The notes below the pieces were generated by a model. The model was given only the letters and a program-made list of their open reading frames with translations. It was not told the origin of the DNA and did not search any database. A program made the translations under genes and the position numbers. 64,000 bases of DNA. Source: Bacteroidales bacterium (GTDB lineage Bacteria > Bacteroidota > Bacteroidia > Bacteroidales > Muribaculaceae). This document shows positions 36,492 through 45,296 of the stretch, one piece after another (within the stretch, counting starts at the first letter, position 1; each line of letters starts with the position of its first letter). The stretch is taken from NCBI GenBank assembly GCA_910575545.1, contig CAJTFH010000006.1, positions 1-64,000 of the forward strand, in the 5' to 3' direction.

Positions 36492-36666
36492 CAGGCAATA
36501 TATTAAGATTTAAACTTTTCCCATAGCATTTCCCGAACTTTCCGGTTCGGGAAAAAGGACATAAAATTACCTTAAAATTAATTATTATTGTCGTATGTTA
36601 ATTGATTTAACTATTGGGTGCGGCAGTCCCGGTCTATGGCCGGATATGTCACGTTATTTGAAATGA

Positions 36667-36698
36667 TTGGAGAGGATGAGTATTTTTCATTAACTTTG
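36667..36698 (+). promoter_or_regulatory. Promoter for rbfA
   Basis: A -33 TTG (36667-36669), 21-bp spacer and -7 TAACTTTG (36691-36698), about 95 bp before the rbfA start. The leader between them contains an inverted repeat GGCTGCC...GGCAGCC that could fold in the 5' UTR. The remaining part of this 302-bp gap has no gene. Confidence 0.55.
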
Positions 36699-36792
36699 TG
36701 ATGCGGGAGGATGTTATTATTCCTGGAGGCTGCCATGGTAGTTCCCTATCCGATGGGCAGCCCGGTCTGTTAAATTTATAAACGTTTCAATT

Positions 36793-37128
36793 ATGGAATC
36801 TACACGTCAAGCCAAAATAGCGCGCCTTATCCAGAAGGAGCTGAGTGAAATCCTGAGGCTGGAGACTGCCAAAACCCACGGTATCCTCGTGTCTGTGTCG
36901 TCGGTGAAAGTGAGTCCCGATCTAAGCATAGCCCGGGCTTATCTGTCGATTTTCCCCTCTGCCAAAGGGCAGGAGATTCTCGATAATATCAACCGCAACG
37001 CCCGTACGATCCGGTATGAGCTGGCACAGCGTGTGCGTTTCCAACTGCGCAAAACCCCGGAGTTGACATTCCACCTCGATGATTCGCTCGACTACATCGA
37101 GAATATCGACAATCTGCTCAAACAGTGA
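36793..37128 (+). CDS. rbfA: Ribosome-binding factor A
   Basis: Small KH-fold protein that binds the immature 30S subunit and aids 16S rRNA 5' end maturation. The 111 residues show TRQAKIARLIQKELSEILR at the N terminus, VSVSSVKVSPDLSIARAYLS in the centre and the conserved RYELAQRVRFQLRKTPELTF with FHLDDSLDY at the end. Length is typical. It lies 19 bp before the ABC-type permease gene, likely one operon. Confidence 0.95.
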   Translation: MESTRQAKIARLIQKELSEILRLETAKTHGILVSVSSVKVSPDLSIARAYLSIFPSAKGQEILDNINRNARTIRYELAQRVRFQLRKTPELTFHLDDSLDYIENIDNLLKQ

Positions 37129-37147
37129 GCTTTATTCCTGTCACATT

Positions 37148-38374
37148 GTGCTGTCACTGCGCATAGCGCTCCGTTATCTGCTTTCGCGCAAATCACACGG
37201 GGCTGTAAACATAATATCGGCGATTTCACTTGCGGCAATAGCTGTGGCTGCCGCAGCCATGGTCATAGTGCTGTCGGTGTTCAACGGTTTCACGCACCTT
37301 GCCGACAGCAAACTGTCGGCCATTGATCCCGACTATATGGTGGTGCCTTCGTCGGGAAAGACTGTAGCCGGGGTCGAATCGCTCGTCAAAGATTTGTCGG
37401 ATGTTGACGGTGTGTCTTTGGCTGCCCCTGAGATTACCGAACAGGCTTTTGCCGTTGGAGGCGGAAGCCAGATGCCGGTCACTGTGAAAGGTATGCATCC
37501 GGAGGCCATCAGCCTTTCCGGCATAAGGGATATAATTGTCGACGGTTCGGCCGCGATGGATTCGTCATCGTCGCTGCTCAGCGTTGGTGTTGCCATGAAT
37601 CTCAGTCTGCGCCCCTCTGCCGGTGGCGACTCTCTGACCATTTACGAACCGCGACGCATAGGGCGCATCAATCCTGCCAACCCGATGGCGGCTTTCCGCA
37701 GCGCTATGGTTTTCCCTGTAGGGGTTTATCAGGTGGAGCAGGAGGAGTATGACCGGGATATGGTTGTTGTGCCGTTTGAAACGGCTGCCTCGCTGCTTAA
37801 CTACTCCGATGAGGCCACCTCTGTTGCGGTGTATCTCACGGCCGGGGCAAAAGTTTCCTCTGTTGCTGAAGGCCTCCGGGAGGTGTGTCAGAAACGGGAC
37901 CTGGTTGTCAAAGACCGGCGTCAACAGCAGCAGCAGGCTTTCCGCATGATTGCAATAGAGAAGTGGATAACATTCCTGATGCTTGCATTCATCCTCATTA
38001 TTGCTTCTTTCAACATCATCTCCACACTGTCGATGCTCATTATCGAGAAAGAGGGGAACATGGCCATCCTTTCAGCTATGGGCGCTACACGGCGCATGGT
38101 TTCCGGCATTTTTGTGGCGCAGGGATGGCTGATTATAGTGATAGGCGGAATGGCGGGTATGTTACTTGGAACGGTTCTTGTGCTTTGCCAGCAGCATTTC
38201 GGTTTTATTAAGCTTGGTGCTTCCGACCCGTCGTTGATGTCGATAGAGGTTTATCCTGTCATGCTCCGTGTGGCTGATTTGTTGGTTACATTTCTGACCA
38301 TAGTGGCTGTGGCGTTGGCAATCACTCCCGTTATCCCGCTTATAAGAAAACGGGAGGCAGTCCTCAACGACTGA
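37148..38374 (+). CDS. FtsX/LolC-LolE-type ABC transporter permease
   Basis: About 408 residues starting at GTG 37148 (LSLRIALRYLLSRKSHGAVN), the normal N terminus of LolE-like permeases; the frame runs back to 37079 inside rbfA but that part is not protein-like. Topology is one helix (IISAISLAAIAVAAAAMVIVL), a large periplasmic MacB-like domain, then three helices near the C terminus (ITFLMLAFILIIASFNIIST, WLIIVIGGMAGMLLGTV, and a last one). It would release lipoproteins from the inner membrane for Lol transport. The ATPase partner is not adjacent. Confidence 0.87.
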   Translation: MLSLRIALRYLLSRKSHGAVNIISAISLAAIAVAAAAMVIVLSVFNGFTHLADSKLSAIDPDYMVVPSSGKTVAGVESLVKDLSDVDGVSLAAPEITEQAFAVGGGSQMPVTVKGMHPEAISLSGIRDIIVDGSAAMDSSSSLLSVGVAMNLSLRPSAGGDSLTIYEPRRIGRINPANPMAAFRSAMVFPVGVYQVEQEEYDRDMVVVPFETAASLLNYSDEATSVAVYLTAGAKVSSVAEGLREVCQKRDLVVKDRRQQQQQAFRMIAIEKWITFLMLAFILIIASFNIISTLSMLIIEKEGNMAILSAMGATRRMVSGIFVAQGWLIIVIGGMAGMLLGTVLVLCQQHFGFIKLGASDPSLMSIEVYPVMLRVADLLVTFLTIVAVALAITPVIPLIRKREAVLND

Positions 38375-38385
38375 CCTCCCGTTTT
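38347..38385. terminator. Bidirectional terminator overlapping the permease 3' end
   Basis: AAAACGGGAGG (38347-38357) pairs with CCTCCCGTTTT (38375-38385), with further AGTC/GACT pairing inside. The left arm is within the last codons of the permease gene. The T-run in the right arm and the A-run in the left serve both convergent genes (permease and SulP). Confidence 0.7.
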
Positions 38386-38410
38386 CGCGAATTTACCCGA
38401 TTAAATTCCG

Positions 38411-40147
38411 TTATTCCATATCATCCCTGGAGGGCTGCCTCTCCGGGGTGCCTTTGGCCGCCACAATGCGGTTGGCCATCTCAATAGCCACTGAGATGTG
38501 GGGGCAGATGTGGTCGGCGCCGACAAGGCGGTCGATACCGGCATGAATCAGGGTTTCCCTGACATTTTCCCTGACTCCCGACAGCACGATGTGTATTCCT
38601 TCGCTTTGCGATGATTTGATGAGAATCTCAAGGTTATGGAGAGCCGTGGAATCGATGAACGGCACCTTCCTCATGCGCACGATTCTGACTTTAGGTTTCT
38701 CTGCAAGGGTGGTGCGCATCATTTCGTCGAACTTGGTTGCCACACCAAAGAAAAACGGGCCGTCGATTTCATAGACTTCCACTCCTGGAAGCACGTTCAG
38801 AACCTCATGGTGGGAGGCGTCGAGGTCTGTCCCCTCAGCCACGTCGAGCTGTTCGGAGTAGACCTTTATCGAAGTGTTCTCCATGACGCGGCGCAGGAAA
38901 AGCACCACCGCCAGCAGCAGGCCTATTTCTATCGCGATTGTGAGGTCGAAAACCACCGTGAGAAGGAATGTCACAGCCATGACCGAAATGTCGCTCTTAG
39001 GGGCTTTAAAAAGCCCCACGATAGTGCGCCAGCCGCTCATGTTATACGACACTACTACCAGCACCGCCGCCAGACATGCCATCGGCACATAATTGATCAG
39101 CGGCATAAGGAAAATGAAAATCAACAGCAGCACTACGGCATGGACAACCCCTGCCACAGGGGTGCGCCCGCCGTTGGTGATGTTGGTCATGGTGCGGGCA
39201 ATGGCGCCGGTCACAGGAATACCACCGAAAAACGGCACTACGACGTTGGCCAGTCCCTGGCCGATGAGTTCGGTGTTGGTCGACGTGCGCGAGCCGGTCA
39301 CACCGTCGGCAACCGTTGCCGACAGCAGCGATTCTATTGCGCCCAACACGGCGATGGTGAATGCCGACGGAAGCAGCATGTTGATGTTGGCCATTGTGAG
39401 AGTGAATCCGTGCACTTCGGGGATGTCGGTCGACATGGCGCCGAAACGGTCTCCGATGGTGTCTATCGCCACCCCGGGGAGGTAGCTTTTCATCAGATAG
39501 ACTATCGCTGTGACTATTATTATCGCCATCAGTGCTCCCGGCAGACGCTTTGATATTTTCGGTGTAACGATGATAATCGCAAGCGAGAGGAGCGCCACAC
39601 CGAGTGTGGGCAGGTCGATGTTGCCGAAGTTACGGAAATACACCCCCCATTTTGAGATGAACTCCCCCGGCAGGTCTTTCAAGCCAAGCCCGAAGAAGTC
39701 GTTGACCTGGGTTGAGAGGATGGTCAGGGCTATACCGGCGGTGAACCCCACGACTATGGGATAAGGAATGAACTTTATCACGGTGCCGAGCTTGAAGACA
39801 CCCATAAGCACCAGTATCAGACCGGCCATGAACGTGGCTACGGCCAGCCCTTCAAGGCCGAACCGCGATATGATTCCGTAGACTATTACGATGAATGCTC
39901 CCGTGGGGCCGCCGATCTGCACAGAGTTGCCGCCGAATGCCGACACCATGAAACCGCCGATAATGGCAGTTATAAGGCCGATTGTCGGGCTGACGCCCGA
40001 CGCTATTCCGAATGCTATGGCCAACGGAAGGGCCACGATGCCTACCACCACTCCGGCGATTATATCGGCCTGGAGTTTCGCAGTGTTGTAATGGCGCAAT
40101 GCCGACCATAATTTTGGCCGGAAGTCAATTGAACCGCTAAAATTCAT
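38411..40147 (-). CDS. SulP-family anion transporter with STAS domain
   Basis: 578 residues. About 12-14 helices form the SLC26/SulP transport domain, beginning ADIIAGVVVGIVALPLAIAF and including AFGGNSVQIGGPTGAFIVIV and FFGGIPVTGAIARTMTNI. A cytoplasmic STAS domain follows (about 440-560: GPFFFGVATKFDE, VPFIDSTALHNLEIL). Members move sulfate, bicarbonate or dicarboxylates; the anion cannot be told here. It has a good promoter at 40242-40274 and a long AT-rich upstream gap with mobile-looking repeats. Confidence 0.9.
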   Translation of the reverse strand: MNFSGSIDFRPKLWSALRHYNTAKLQADIIAGVVVGIVALPLAIAFGIASGVSPTIGLITAIIGGFMVSAFGGNSVQIGGPTGAFIVIVYGIISRFGLEGLAVATFMAGLILVLMGVFKLGTVIKFIPYPIVVGFTAGIALTILSTQVNDFFGLGLKDLPGEFISKWGVYFRNFGNIDLPTLGVALLSLAIIIVTPKISKRLPGALMAIIIVTAIVYLMKSYLPGVAIDTIGDRFGAMSTDIPEVHGFTLTMANINMLLPSAFTIAVLGAIESLLSATVADGVTGSRTSTNTELIGQGLANVVVPFFGGIPVTGAIARTMTNITNGGRTPVAGVVHAVVLLLIFIFLMPLINYVPMACLAAVLVVVSYNMSGWRTIVGLFKAPKSDISVMAVTFLLTVVFDLTIAIEIGLLLAVVLFLRRVMENTSIKVYSEQLDVAEGTDLDASHHEVLNVLPGVEVYEIDGPFFFGVATKFDEMMRTTLAEKPKVRIVRMRKVPFIDSTALHNLEILIKSSQSEGIHIVLSGVRENVRETLIHAGIDRLVGADHICPHISVAIEMANRIVAAKGTPERQPSRDDME

Positions 40148-40241
40148 AATTTCAAACCTTTATATTTTCTTACCTTAGTCAAAGACAACATATGCAGTCA
40201 AAGTCTGCCAATGCCAATTCCACATCCCGCGTTTGAGGCCG

Positions 40242-40274
40242 CAAAGATACAAAAAAAACGTTAATTCGCGCAAA
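40242..40274 (-). promoter_or_regulatory. Promoter for the SulP gene
   Basis: Minus-strand -33 TTTG (40274-40271), 21-bp spacer, -7 TATCTTTG (40249-40242). Start codon at 40147, about 95 bp downstream. Confidence 0.65.
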
Positions 40275-40352
40275 TTTCCGTTATCATCCAGCGCCCGAAA
40301 AAATTCCTAAGAACGTTTTCCGATGTTTTATTTTTATGGAAAAATATCTGTT

Positions 40353-40483
40353 ACAACAGTTCGGTAATTTTTGAGCAGGCATAGCTGTATCGCACTGATA
40401 CACAATAGTTTGCATTGATATTGAATTGTTGCTGCATCTTATTGATATTCAATTGAATATGCAAATTTTACCGAACTATTGTG
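40353..40483. repeat. Fold-back element 1 (131 bp)
   Basis: Imperfect terminal inverted repeats: ACAACAGTTCGGTAATTTTTG at the left end (40353 on) and the complement of CACAATAGTTCGGTAAAATTTG at the right (40462-40483), about 18 of 21 positions matching. Inside are a second partial copy of ACACAATAGTT and the perfect 16-bp palindrome ATATTCAATTGAATAT (40445-40460). No ORF. It abuts fold-back element 2 directly. Confidence 0.6.
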
Positions 40484-40484
40484 T

Positions 40485-40670
40485 TAAGTAAGTCGTCACA
40501 ATTATTTTATATTATCGGAGAGAGATTTTTCAAGGGATTTTAGCCTGAGAATGAAGGAGTGTAGTTGTCTACACGACTGAATATGAAGGCTAAAAGCACC
40601 GAAAAAGCTCCGCCGATGATATAAAGTCTCAAAATTCATAATATGCGTAATAATTTTGATGACTTACTTA
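40485..40670. repeat. Fold-back element 2, MITE-like (186 bp)
   Basis: Terminal inverted repeats of 22 bp, TAAGTAAGTCGTCACAATTA.. (40485-40506) and its complement at 40649-40670, with two mismatches. Pairing continues inward: TTTATATTATCGG and TTTTAGCCT on the left match the right arm, so almost the whole element can fold into one long imperfect hairpin, with GTGTAG-TTGT-CTACAC (40559-40574) near the tip. The ends begin TA and finish TA, as expected for a TA target duplication (IS630/mariner type). No ORF; probably a non-autonomous element. Confidence 0.7.
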
Positions 40671-40988
40671 TACTTTTGCGTGATATAACAAGCGCGACAC
40701 ATGGTAACATCTCATGCAGGAGGTAGCCAATGGCAACGTAAAACTGAATCTACAATAGAAGCCGACAATATTTTGATTATAGTGATGCGACATAGTTGCT
40801 GCCACTTTTTTCAACTATTTGGGAAGTATGCCATTATAGATCAATCAATTCCACATCATATTGATAACCATCCGATTTGCAGGATTTGGGAATATGTGCT
40901 AATTTTGACCTGCAGTCAGCATTGAAGGTGCTGGTTGTAGAGACGGGGCAGACCGGATGCCCGTAACAGAGCAATAACTTTAAATAGC
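40671..40988. other. Intergenic stretch without recognised gene
   Basis: 318 bp between the fold-back elements and the tRNA/rRNA methylase gene. A TACTTTTG motif at 40671-40678 resembles a -7 box right at the edge of element 2, so the insertion may bring a promoter; no matching -33 box is at the right distance. A 74-codon plus-strand frame (40701-40925) has no protein-like character. No RNA gene seen. Confidence 0.5.
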
Positions 40989-41516
40989 ATGGAGAAGAAA
41001 ACGATATGGGAGATGGGGCGCGATTCGGTCGAGGAATTCAAACGCAAGCGGAAGATTCCGCTGGTGGTGGTGCTTGATAACGTCAGGAGCCTGAACAACA
41101 TCGGGTCTGTGTTCCGCACATCCGACGCTTTCCGCATTGAGCAGCTATGCCTTTGCGGCATCACGGCGACGCCCCCCTCTGCAGAAATCCATAAAACGGC
41201 TCTTGGTGCGGAGGACTCGGTTGAATGGCGCTACTTCACCGACACTATGGATGCAGTGGCCGATTTGAAAAGCCGGGGCTACACCGTCTGCGCCCTGGAG
41301 CAGGTCAACGGCAGTGTGCCGCTCGACGGCTTCTGTCCGGAACCCTCAGGCAGATATGCTGTCATCGCCGGGCATGAAGTGAACGGGGTGGCACAGGAGG
41401 TTGTCGATGCCGCCGACCTCTGCCTTGAAATCCCGCAGGAGGGAACAAAACACTCTCTTAACGTGGCCGTCAGCACCGCCCTCGCCATATGGCATTTCTA
41501 CTTGTCGCTACGTTGA
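40989..41516 (+). CDS. SpoU/TrmH-family RNA 2'-O-methyltransferase
   Basis: 175 residues, a SPOUT-fold enzyme that methylates a ribose in tRNA or rRNA. Motif 1 is VVVLDNVRSLNNIGSVFRTS, motif 2 is YAVIAGHEVNGVAQEVVDAA, and motif 3 is TKHSLNVAVSTALAIWHF; the trefoil-knot SAM site is formed by the last two. The N-terminal substrate domain is short. Which RNA position is modified cannot be inferred. Confidence 0.9.
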   Translation: MEKKTIWEMGRDSVEEFKRKRKIPLVVVLDNVRSLNNIGSVFRTSDAFRIEQLCLCGITATPPSAEIHKTALGAEDSVEWRYFTDTMDAVADLKSRGYTVCALEQVNGSVPLDGFCPEPSGRYAVIAGHEVNGVAQEVVDAADLCLEIPQEGTKHSLNVAVSTALAIWHFYLSLR

Positions 41517-41608
41517 TTTCACTACACAAGAGGCAAACCCTGATGGGGGCGTAGTTGTTGGTTTTTATAAATTCTATTAAATCAAGGTGTTTTTCACTTT
41601 GTTTTTAG

Positions 41609-41616
41609 TAATTTTG
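41609..41616 (+). promoter_or_regulatory. Promoter -7 element for topA
   Basis: TAATTTTG matches TAnnTTTG, about 42 bp before the topA ATG. No well-placed -33 box is seen. Confidence 0.45.
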
Positions 41617-41657
41617 CCCCCGAATTTTGAAAGCGCACCTCTAAAAAACAGCCTCCG

Positions 41658-43982
41658 ATGGTCAAAAATCTTGTGATAGTTGAGTCTCCGGCAAAAGCCA
41701 AGACGATAGGAAAATTCCTCGGCCCCGATTTTACGGTCATGTCGAGCTACGGTCATATACGCGACCTGAAAAAGAAAAACTTCAGCATCGATGTCGACAA
41801 CCGTTTCGAGCCGCAATATGAAATCCCAGACGACAAGAAGCCGTTGGTGGCCGAGTTGAAAAAGAAGGCCAAGGAGGCGCAGGTGGTTTGGCTCGCATCC
41901 GATGAAGACCGCGAAGGGGAGGCCATCGCATGGCATCTCTATGAGGTGTTGAAACTTAAGCCGGAAAATACCCGGCGAATAGTTTTCCATGAAATAACCA
42001 AGGAGGCCATTCTCCACGCCATCGAGAATCCGCGCAGCATCGACATAAACCTTGTCGACGCGCAGCAGGCGCGACGCGTTCTCGACCGCATAGTCGGATT
42101 CGAGCTGTCGCCTGTGCTGTGGAAGAAAATCAAACCGGCGCTCTCGGCCGGGCGTGTGCAATCGGTGGCTGTCAGGCTCATCATGGAGCGCGAGCATGAA
42201 ATAAAGAATTTCAAGCCTGAGGAGTTCTACCGTGTAAACGCTGATTTCCTCACCACAGGAAATATTCCCGTCAAGGCTGAACTGACGAAGCGTCTGCCCG
42301 ACAAGGCCTCTGCCGAGAAATTCCTTGCCGACTGTGCCGCGACATCGTTCAAGGTCAGCGCAGTCAATGTGCGCCAGGGAAAGAAATCGCCCGCGCCCCC
42401 CTTCACCACTTCAACTCTACAGCAGGAGGCTGCCCGCAAACTCGGCTTCACCGTGTCGCAGACGATGATGGTGGCCCAGAGACTTTATGAATCTGGGCAT
42501 ATAACCTATATGCGAACCGACTCGCTCAACCTGTCGAACCTCGCAATAGCTTCCCTTGAAAAAGAGATTACCAACCACCTGGGTGCGGAATATCTGAAAG
42601 TGCGTCACTACCACACCTCATCGAAAGGCGCCCAGGAGGCCCACGAAGCTATAAGGCCGACTTATATCGACCGGCAGACCATCGACGGCACACCGCAGGA
42701 AAAACGCCTCTATTCACTGATCTGGAAGCGCACACTGGCTTCCCAGATGGCCGATGCCGAAATCGAGAAGACCACTATCGACATTGCCCCAGCCTCGCGC
42801 CCCGAGCATTTCACCGCCACAGGCGAAGTGATTAAATTCGACGGTTTCCTGAAAATCTACATGGAGGGGAAAGATGACGATGGCGCTGACGAAGCGCTCC
42901 AGGGCATCCTGCCGGCCATGCATGAAGGTGACACCGTTTCTCTCGAAGAGATGACCGCCACGCAGCGCCACACCCAGCAGCCTCCGCGCTACACTGAGGC
43001 TTCGCTGGTGAAAAAGATGGAAGAACTGGGCATCGGACGCCCGTCTACTTATGCCCCGACAATCTCAACCATCCAACAGCGTGAATATGTTGAAAAGGGA
43101 GAGAAAGAGGGCGTGCCCAGGCAATTCGACGTGATAACATTGCGCGGGGGAAATATCACCTCACAGCAGAAAACCGAAACCGTCGGTTCTGAAAAGGGTA
43201 AACTCGTTCCTACCGATATAGGCGAGGTGGTCAACAGTTTCCTGACTGATTTCTTCCCAGATATACTCGACTATAATTTCACCGCACAGATTGAGGAGAA
43301 GTTCGACAGCATTGCCGAAGGGAAGCTCCCATGGCACAATGAGATAAAAGATTTCTACAACCAGTTCCACCCAACGGTCGACAAGGCTCTTAACATGCGA
43401 ATGGAGCATAAAGTGGGCGAGCGCGTGCTCGGCAACGACCCTGCCACAGGCAAGCCTGTGTCGGTTAAAATCGGCCGTTTCGGCCCGATGATTCAGCTTG
43501 GTGATGGAGAGGGCGATGAGAAGCCGCAGTTTGCATCGCTGCTTAAAGGGCAGTCGGTGAGCACAATCACCCTTGAAGAGGCGTTGAAGCTATTTGAATT
43601 CCCCCGCATGATCGGGGAATATGAAGGGCAGCCGGTTACTGTGGCGATAGGCCGTTTCGGCCCATATGTGAAACATGAGGGCAAATTCGTGTCGATTCCA
43701 AAAGAGCTGTCGCCTGCCCATATTACCCTTGAAGAAGCTGAAGCGCTCATACGCGACAAACGTGCGGCAGAGGCCAATAAGGTTGTAAAGACATTCCCCG
43801 AAGATGAGGCCCTGCAGATTCTCAATGGCCGTTACGGAGTCTATATCTCATATAACAAAGGCAACTACAAGATACCCAAAACGGTTGATGACCCTGCGGC
43901 TTTAACTCTGGAGGAGTGCCGCCGGATAATCGCCGATTCAGACGCCAAGCCTAAACGTCCGAAAGGCCGCAAGAAAGCGTAA
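41658..43982 (+). CDS. topA: DNA topoisomerase I
   Basis: Type IA topoisomerase that relaxes negative supercoils. 774 residues: N-terminal Toprim domain with VIVESPAKAKTIGKFLG and ASDEDREGEAIAWHL (the DxD-type metal site), the active-site tyrosine in GHITYMRTDSLNLS, and EELGIGRPSTYAPTIS. The C-terminal part holds repeated topoisomerase C-terminal modules (VKIGRFGPMIQLGDGEGDEK, VAIGRFGPYVKHEGKFVSIP, GRYGVYISYNKGNYKIP) instead of cysteine zinc ribbons, and ends in a Lys/Arg tail. Normal for Bacteroidetes. The pseudouridine synthase gene follows after 25 bp. Confidence 0.97.
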   Translation: MVKNLVIVESPAKAKTIGKFLGPDFTVMSSYGHIRDLKKKNFSIDVDNRFEPQYEIPDDKKPLVAELKKKAKEAQVVWLASDEDREGEAIAWHLYEVLKLKPENTRRIVFHEITKEAILHAIENPRSIDINLVDAQQARRVLDRIVGFELSPVLWKKIKPALSAGRVQSVAVRLIMEREHEIKNFKPEEFYRVNADFLTTGNIPVKAELTKRLPDKASAEKFLADCAATSFKVSAVNVRQGKKSPAPPFTTSTLQQEAARKLGFTVSQTMMVAQRLYESGHITYMRTDSLNLSNLAIASLEKEITNHLGAEYLKVRHYHTSSKGAQEAHEAIRPTYIDRQTIDGTPQEKRLYSLIWKRTLASQMADAEIEKTTIDIAPASRPEHFTATGEVIKFDGFLKIYMEGKDDDGADEALQGILPAMHEGDTVSLEEMTATQRHTQQPPRYTEASLVKKMEELGIGRPSTYAPTISTIQQREYVEKGEKEGVPRQFDVITLRGGNITSQQKTETVGSEKGKLVPTDIGEVVNSFLTDFFPDILDYNFTAQIEEKFDSIAEGKLPWHNEIKDFYNQFHPTVDKALNMRMEHKVGERVLGNDPATGKPVSVKIGRFGPMIQLGDGEGDEKPQFASLLKGQSVSTITLEEALKLFEFPRMIGEYEGQPVTVAIGRFGPYVKHEGKFVSIPKELSPAHITLEEAEALIRDKRAAEANKVVKTFPEDEALQILNGRYGVYISYNKGNYKIPKTVDDPAALTLEECRRIIADSDAKPKRPKGRKKA

Positions 43983-44007
43983 ACACCTCTTTAAACATCC
44001 CCGACCG

Positions 44008-44934
44008 ATGCCAAGACCTGTGATAAAAACCAAACCGGGGGCTGAACGCAGAGCGCTGCGCCCCGACACCATAGTGACCTTTGCAGTTGCCGGGCCGTCG
44101 AAGCTGCTCGAATTCCTTTTCGCAGCCATGCCCGACCGCAAGCGCACTAACATCAAAGAACTGCTGAAATATGACCAGGTTATGGTCAACGGCACTGTCA
44201 CGCGGCAATTCGATGCTACGCTGCAGGCCGGCGACGAGGTGAGGATAAACCTCACACGGGCTTTTGTAACGTTCTACAATCGCCGTGTGCAGCTTGTTTA
44301 TGAAGACGACGACCTGCTCGTTGTAAACAAAGGCTATGGACTGTTGTCTATCGGCAACGACAAGATAAGGGAGGGTACGGCATATTCAATCGTGCGCGAT
44401 TATCTTAAAAATAAAGACCCGCGCAACAAAGTGTTCATAGTCCACCGTCTCGACCAGCACACATCCGGGCTGATGGTGTTCGCTAAAAATATTGAGGCAA
44501 AAGAAGGGCTGCAGCATAACTGGAACAACATGGTCCGCCGACGCCAGTATGTCTGCGTGGTCGAAGGGAAGCTCGTTCCACCCGCCGGCGATGTGAAAAG
44601 CTATCTGGCAGAAAACTCCGAGCATGTTGTCTATTCAACCGATAACCCGGAAGAGGGGCAGTTTGCCTTGACCCGTTACAAGACTGTCGCATCAGCCAAC
44701 GGCTACACCCTCGTGGAGGTTGAGCTTGAAACGGGTCGCAAAAACCAGATCCGCGTCCACATGAAAGATCTCGGGCACCCCATAGCCGGCGACCGCCGCT
44801 ACGGTGCCCGCACGTCGCCCATCCACCGCCTCGCCCTCCACGCGCGCACCCTCGAATTCATCCATCCCGTCACCCGCAAGCTCCTCAGCTTCTCCACCCC
44901 TGTTCCGGCTCCCTTCCAGTCGATGGTGAAATAA
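44008..44934 (+). CDS. RluA-family RNA pseudouridine synthase
   Basis: 308 residues. An S4 RNA-binding domain (about 25-90: LLEFLFAAMPDRKRTNIKELL) precedes the catalytic domain, with the active-site aspartate in VHRLDQHTSGLMVFAKN, YVCVVEGKLVPPAG and GRKNQIRVHMKDLGHPIAGD. It isomerises uridines in 23S rRNA or tRNA; the paralogue (RluD, RluC or other) cannot be fixed. Probably cotranscribed with topA. Confidence 0.92.
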   Translation: MPRPVIKTKPGAERRALRPDTIVTFAVAGPSKLLEFLFAAMPDRKRTNIKELLKYDQVMVNGTVTRQFDATLQAGDEVRINLTRAFVTFYNRRVQLVYEDDDLLVVNKGYGLLSIGNDKIREGTAYSIVRDYLKNKDPRNKVFIVHRLDQHTSGLMVFAKNIEAKEGLQHNWNNMVRRRQYVCVVEGKLVPPAGDVKSYLAENSEHVVYSTDNPEEGQFALTRYKTVASANGYTLVEVELETGRKNQIRVHMKDLGHPIAGDRRYGARTSPIHRLALHARTLEFIHPVTRKLLSFSTPVPAPFQSMVK

Positions 44935-45083
44935 CCGGCTTACCGGTTGTATATCAGTAAGCCTGATTCCATGGTATGAGAGTGCCATGAGATGTTTTCA
45001 TGGCAGTGCTGCCGGTGTAAATTACCGACAAACGGTCTTTTGGAACGGATACGAGGTTGCTCCATTTGTCAAGACATTTGAAG

Positions 45084-45266
45084 AAGGCGTTGTGTCGAAA
45101 TTCGACCAACGCCTTTTTGGCATCCGGATGGAGAGGGTGCTGTCAGAATGGTTCAGATGGTAGGAGCCTGAGGGTGAGGGTGAAGGTGAAGGGAGTTGAC
45201 TAAGGTCAATGACCGAACCCGAAGCCCTCGGGCGACGACCCAGATGAGCCATTATGACACACCCTC
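45084..45266 (-). repeat. Dispersed structured repeat, copy B
   Basis: 183 bp, the reverse complement of 30680-30856. The sole difference is one extra hexamer of the CTTCAC/CCTCAC type (three units in place of two), so the embedded small frame stays in phase and gains two residues (PSPSPSPS instead of PSPSPS). Outside these limits the flanks differ at once. In this copy the terminal hairpin has a T-run on the plus strand (GCCTTTTTGG) because of the repeat's own sequence, which can terminate rluA-side transcription. It lies between convergent rluA-type and lrgB genes. Confidence 0.85.
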
Positions 45267-45296
45267 TTTATTTCATAGGCGTGACGGTTTTCTCCC

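Noticed and set aside
38636-39553. 305-codon plus-strand ORF
   Set aside because: Antisense shadow of the SulP transporter; His/Arg-rich and not protein-like.
40500-40660. Fold-back element 2 as a simple terminator for SulP or the methylase gene
   Set aside because: It is upstream of both genes, 186 bp long and has sharp terminal inverted repeats with TA ends, which fits a mobile element better.
40701-40925. 74-codon ORF after the fold-back elements
   Set aside because: No signal, no domain-like pattern and no good promoter spacing; treated as intergenic.
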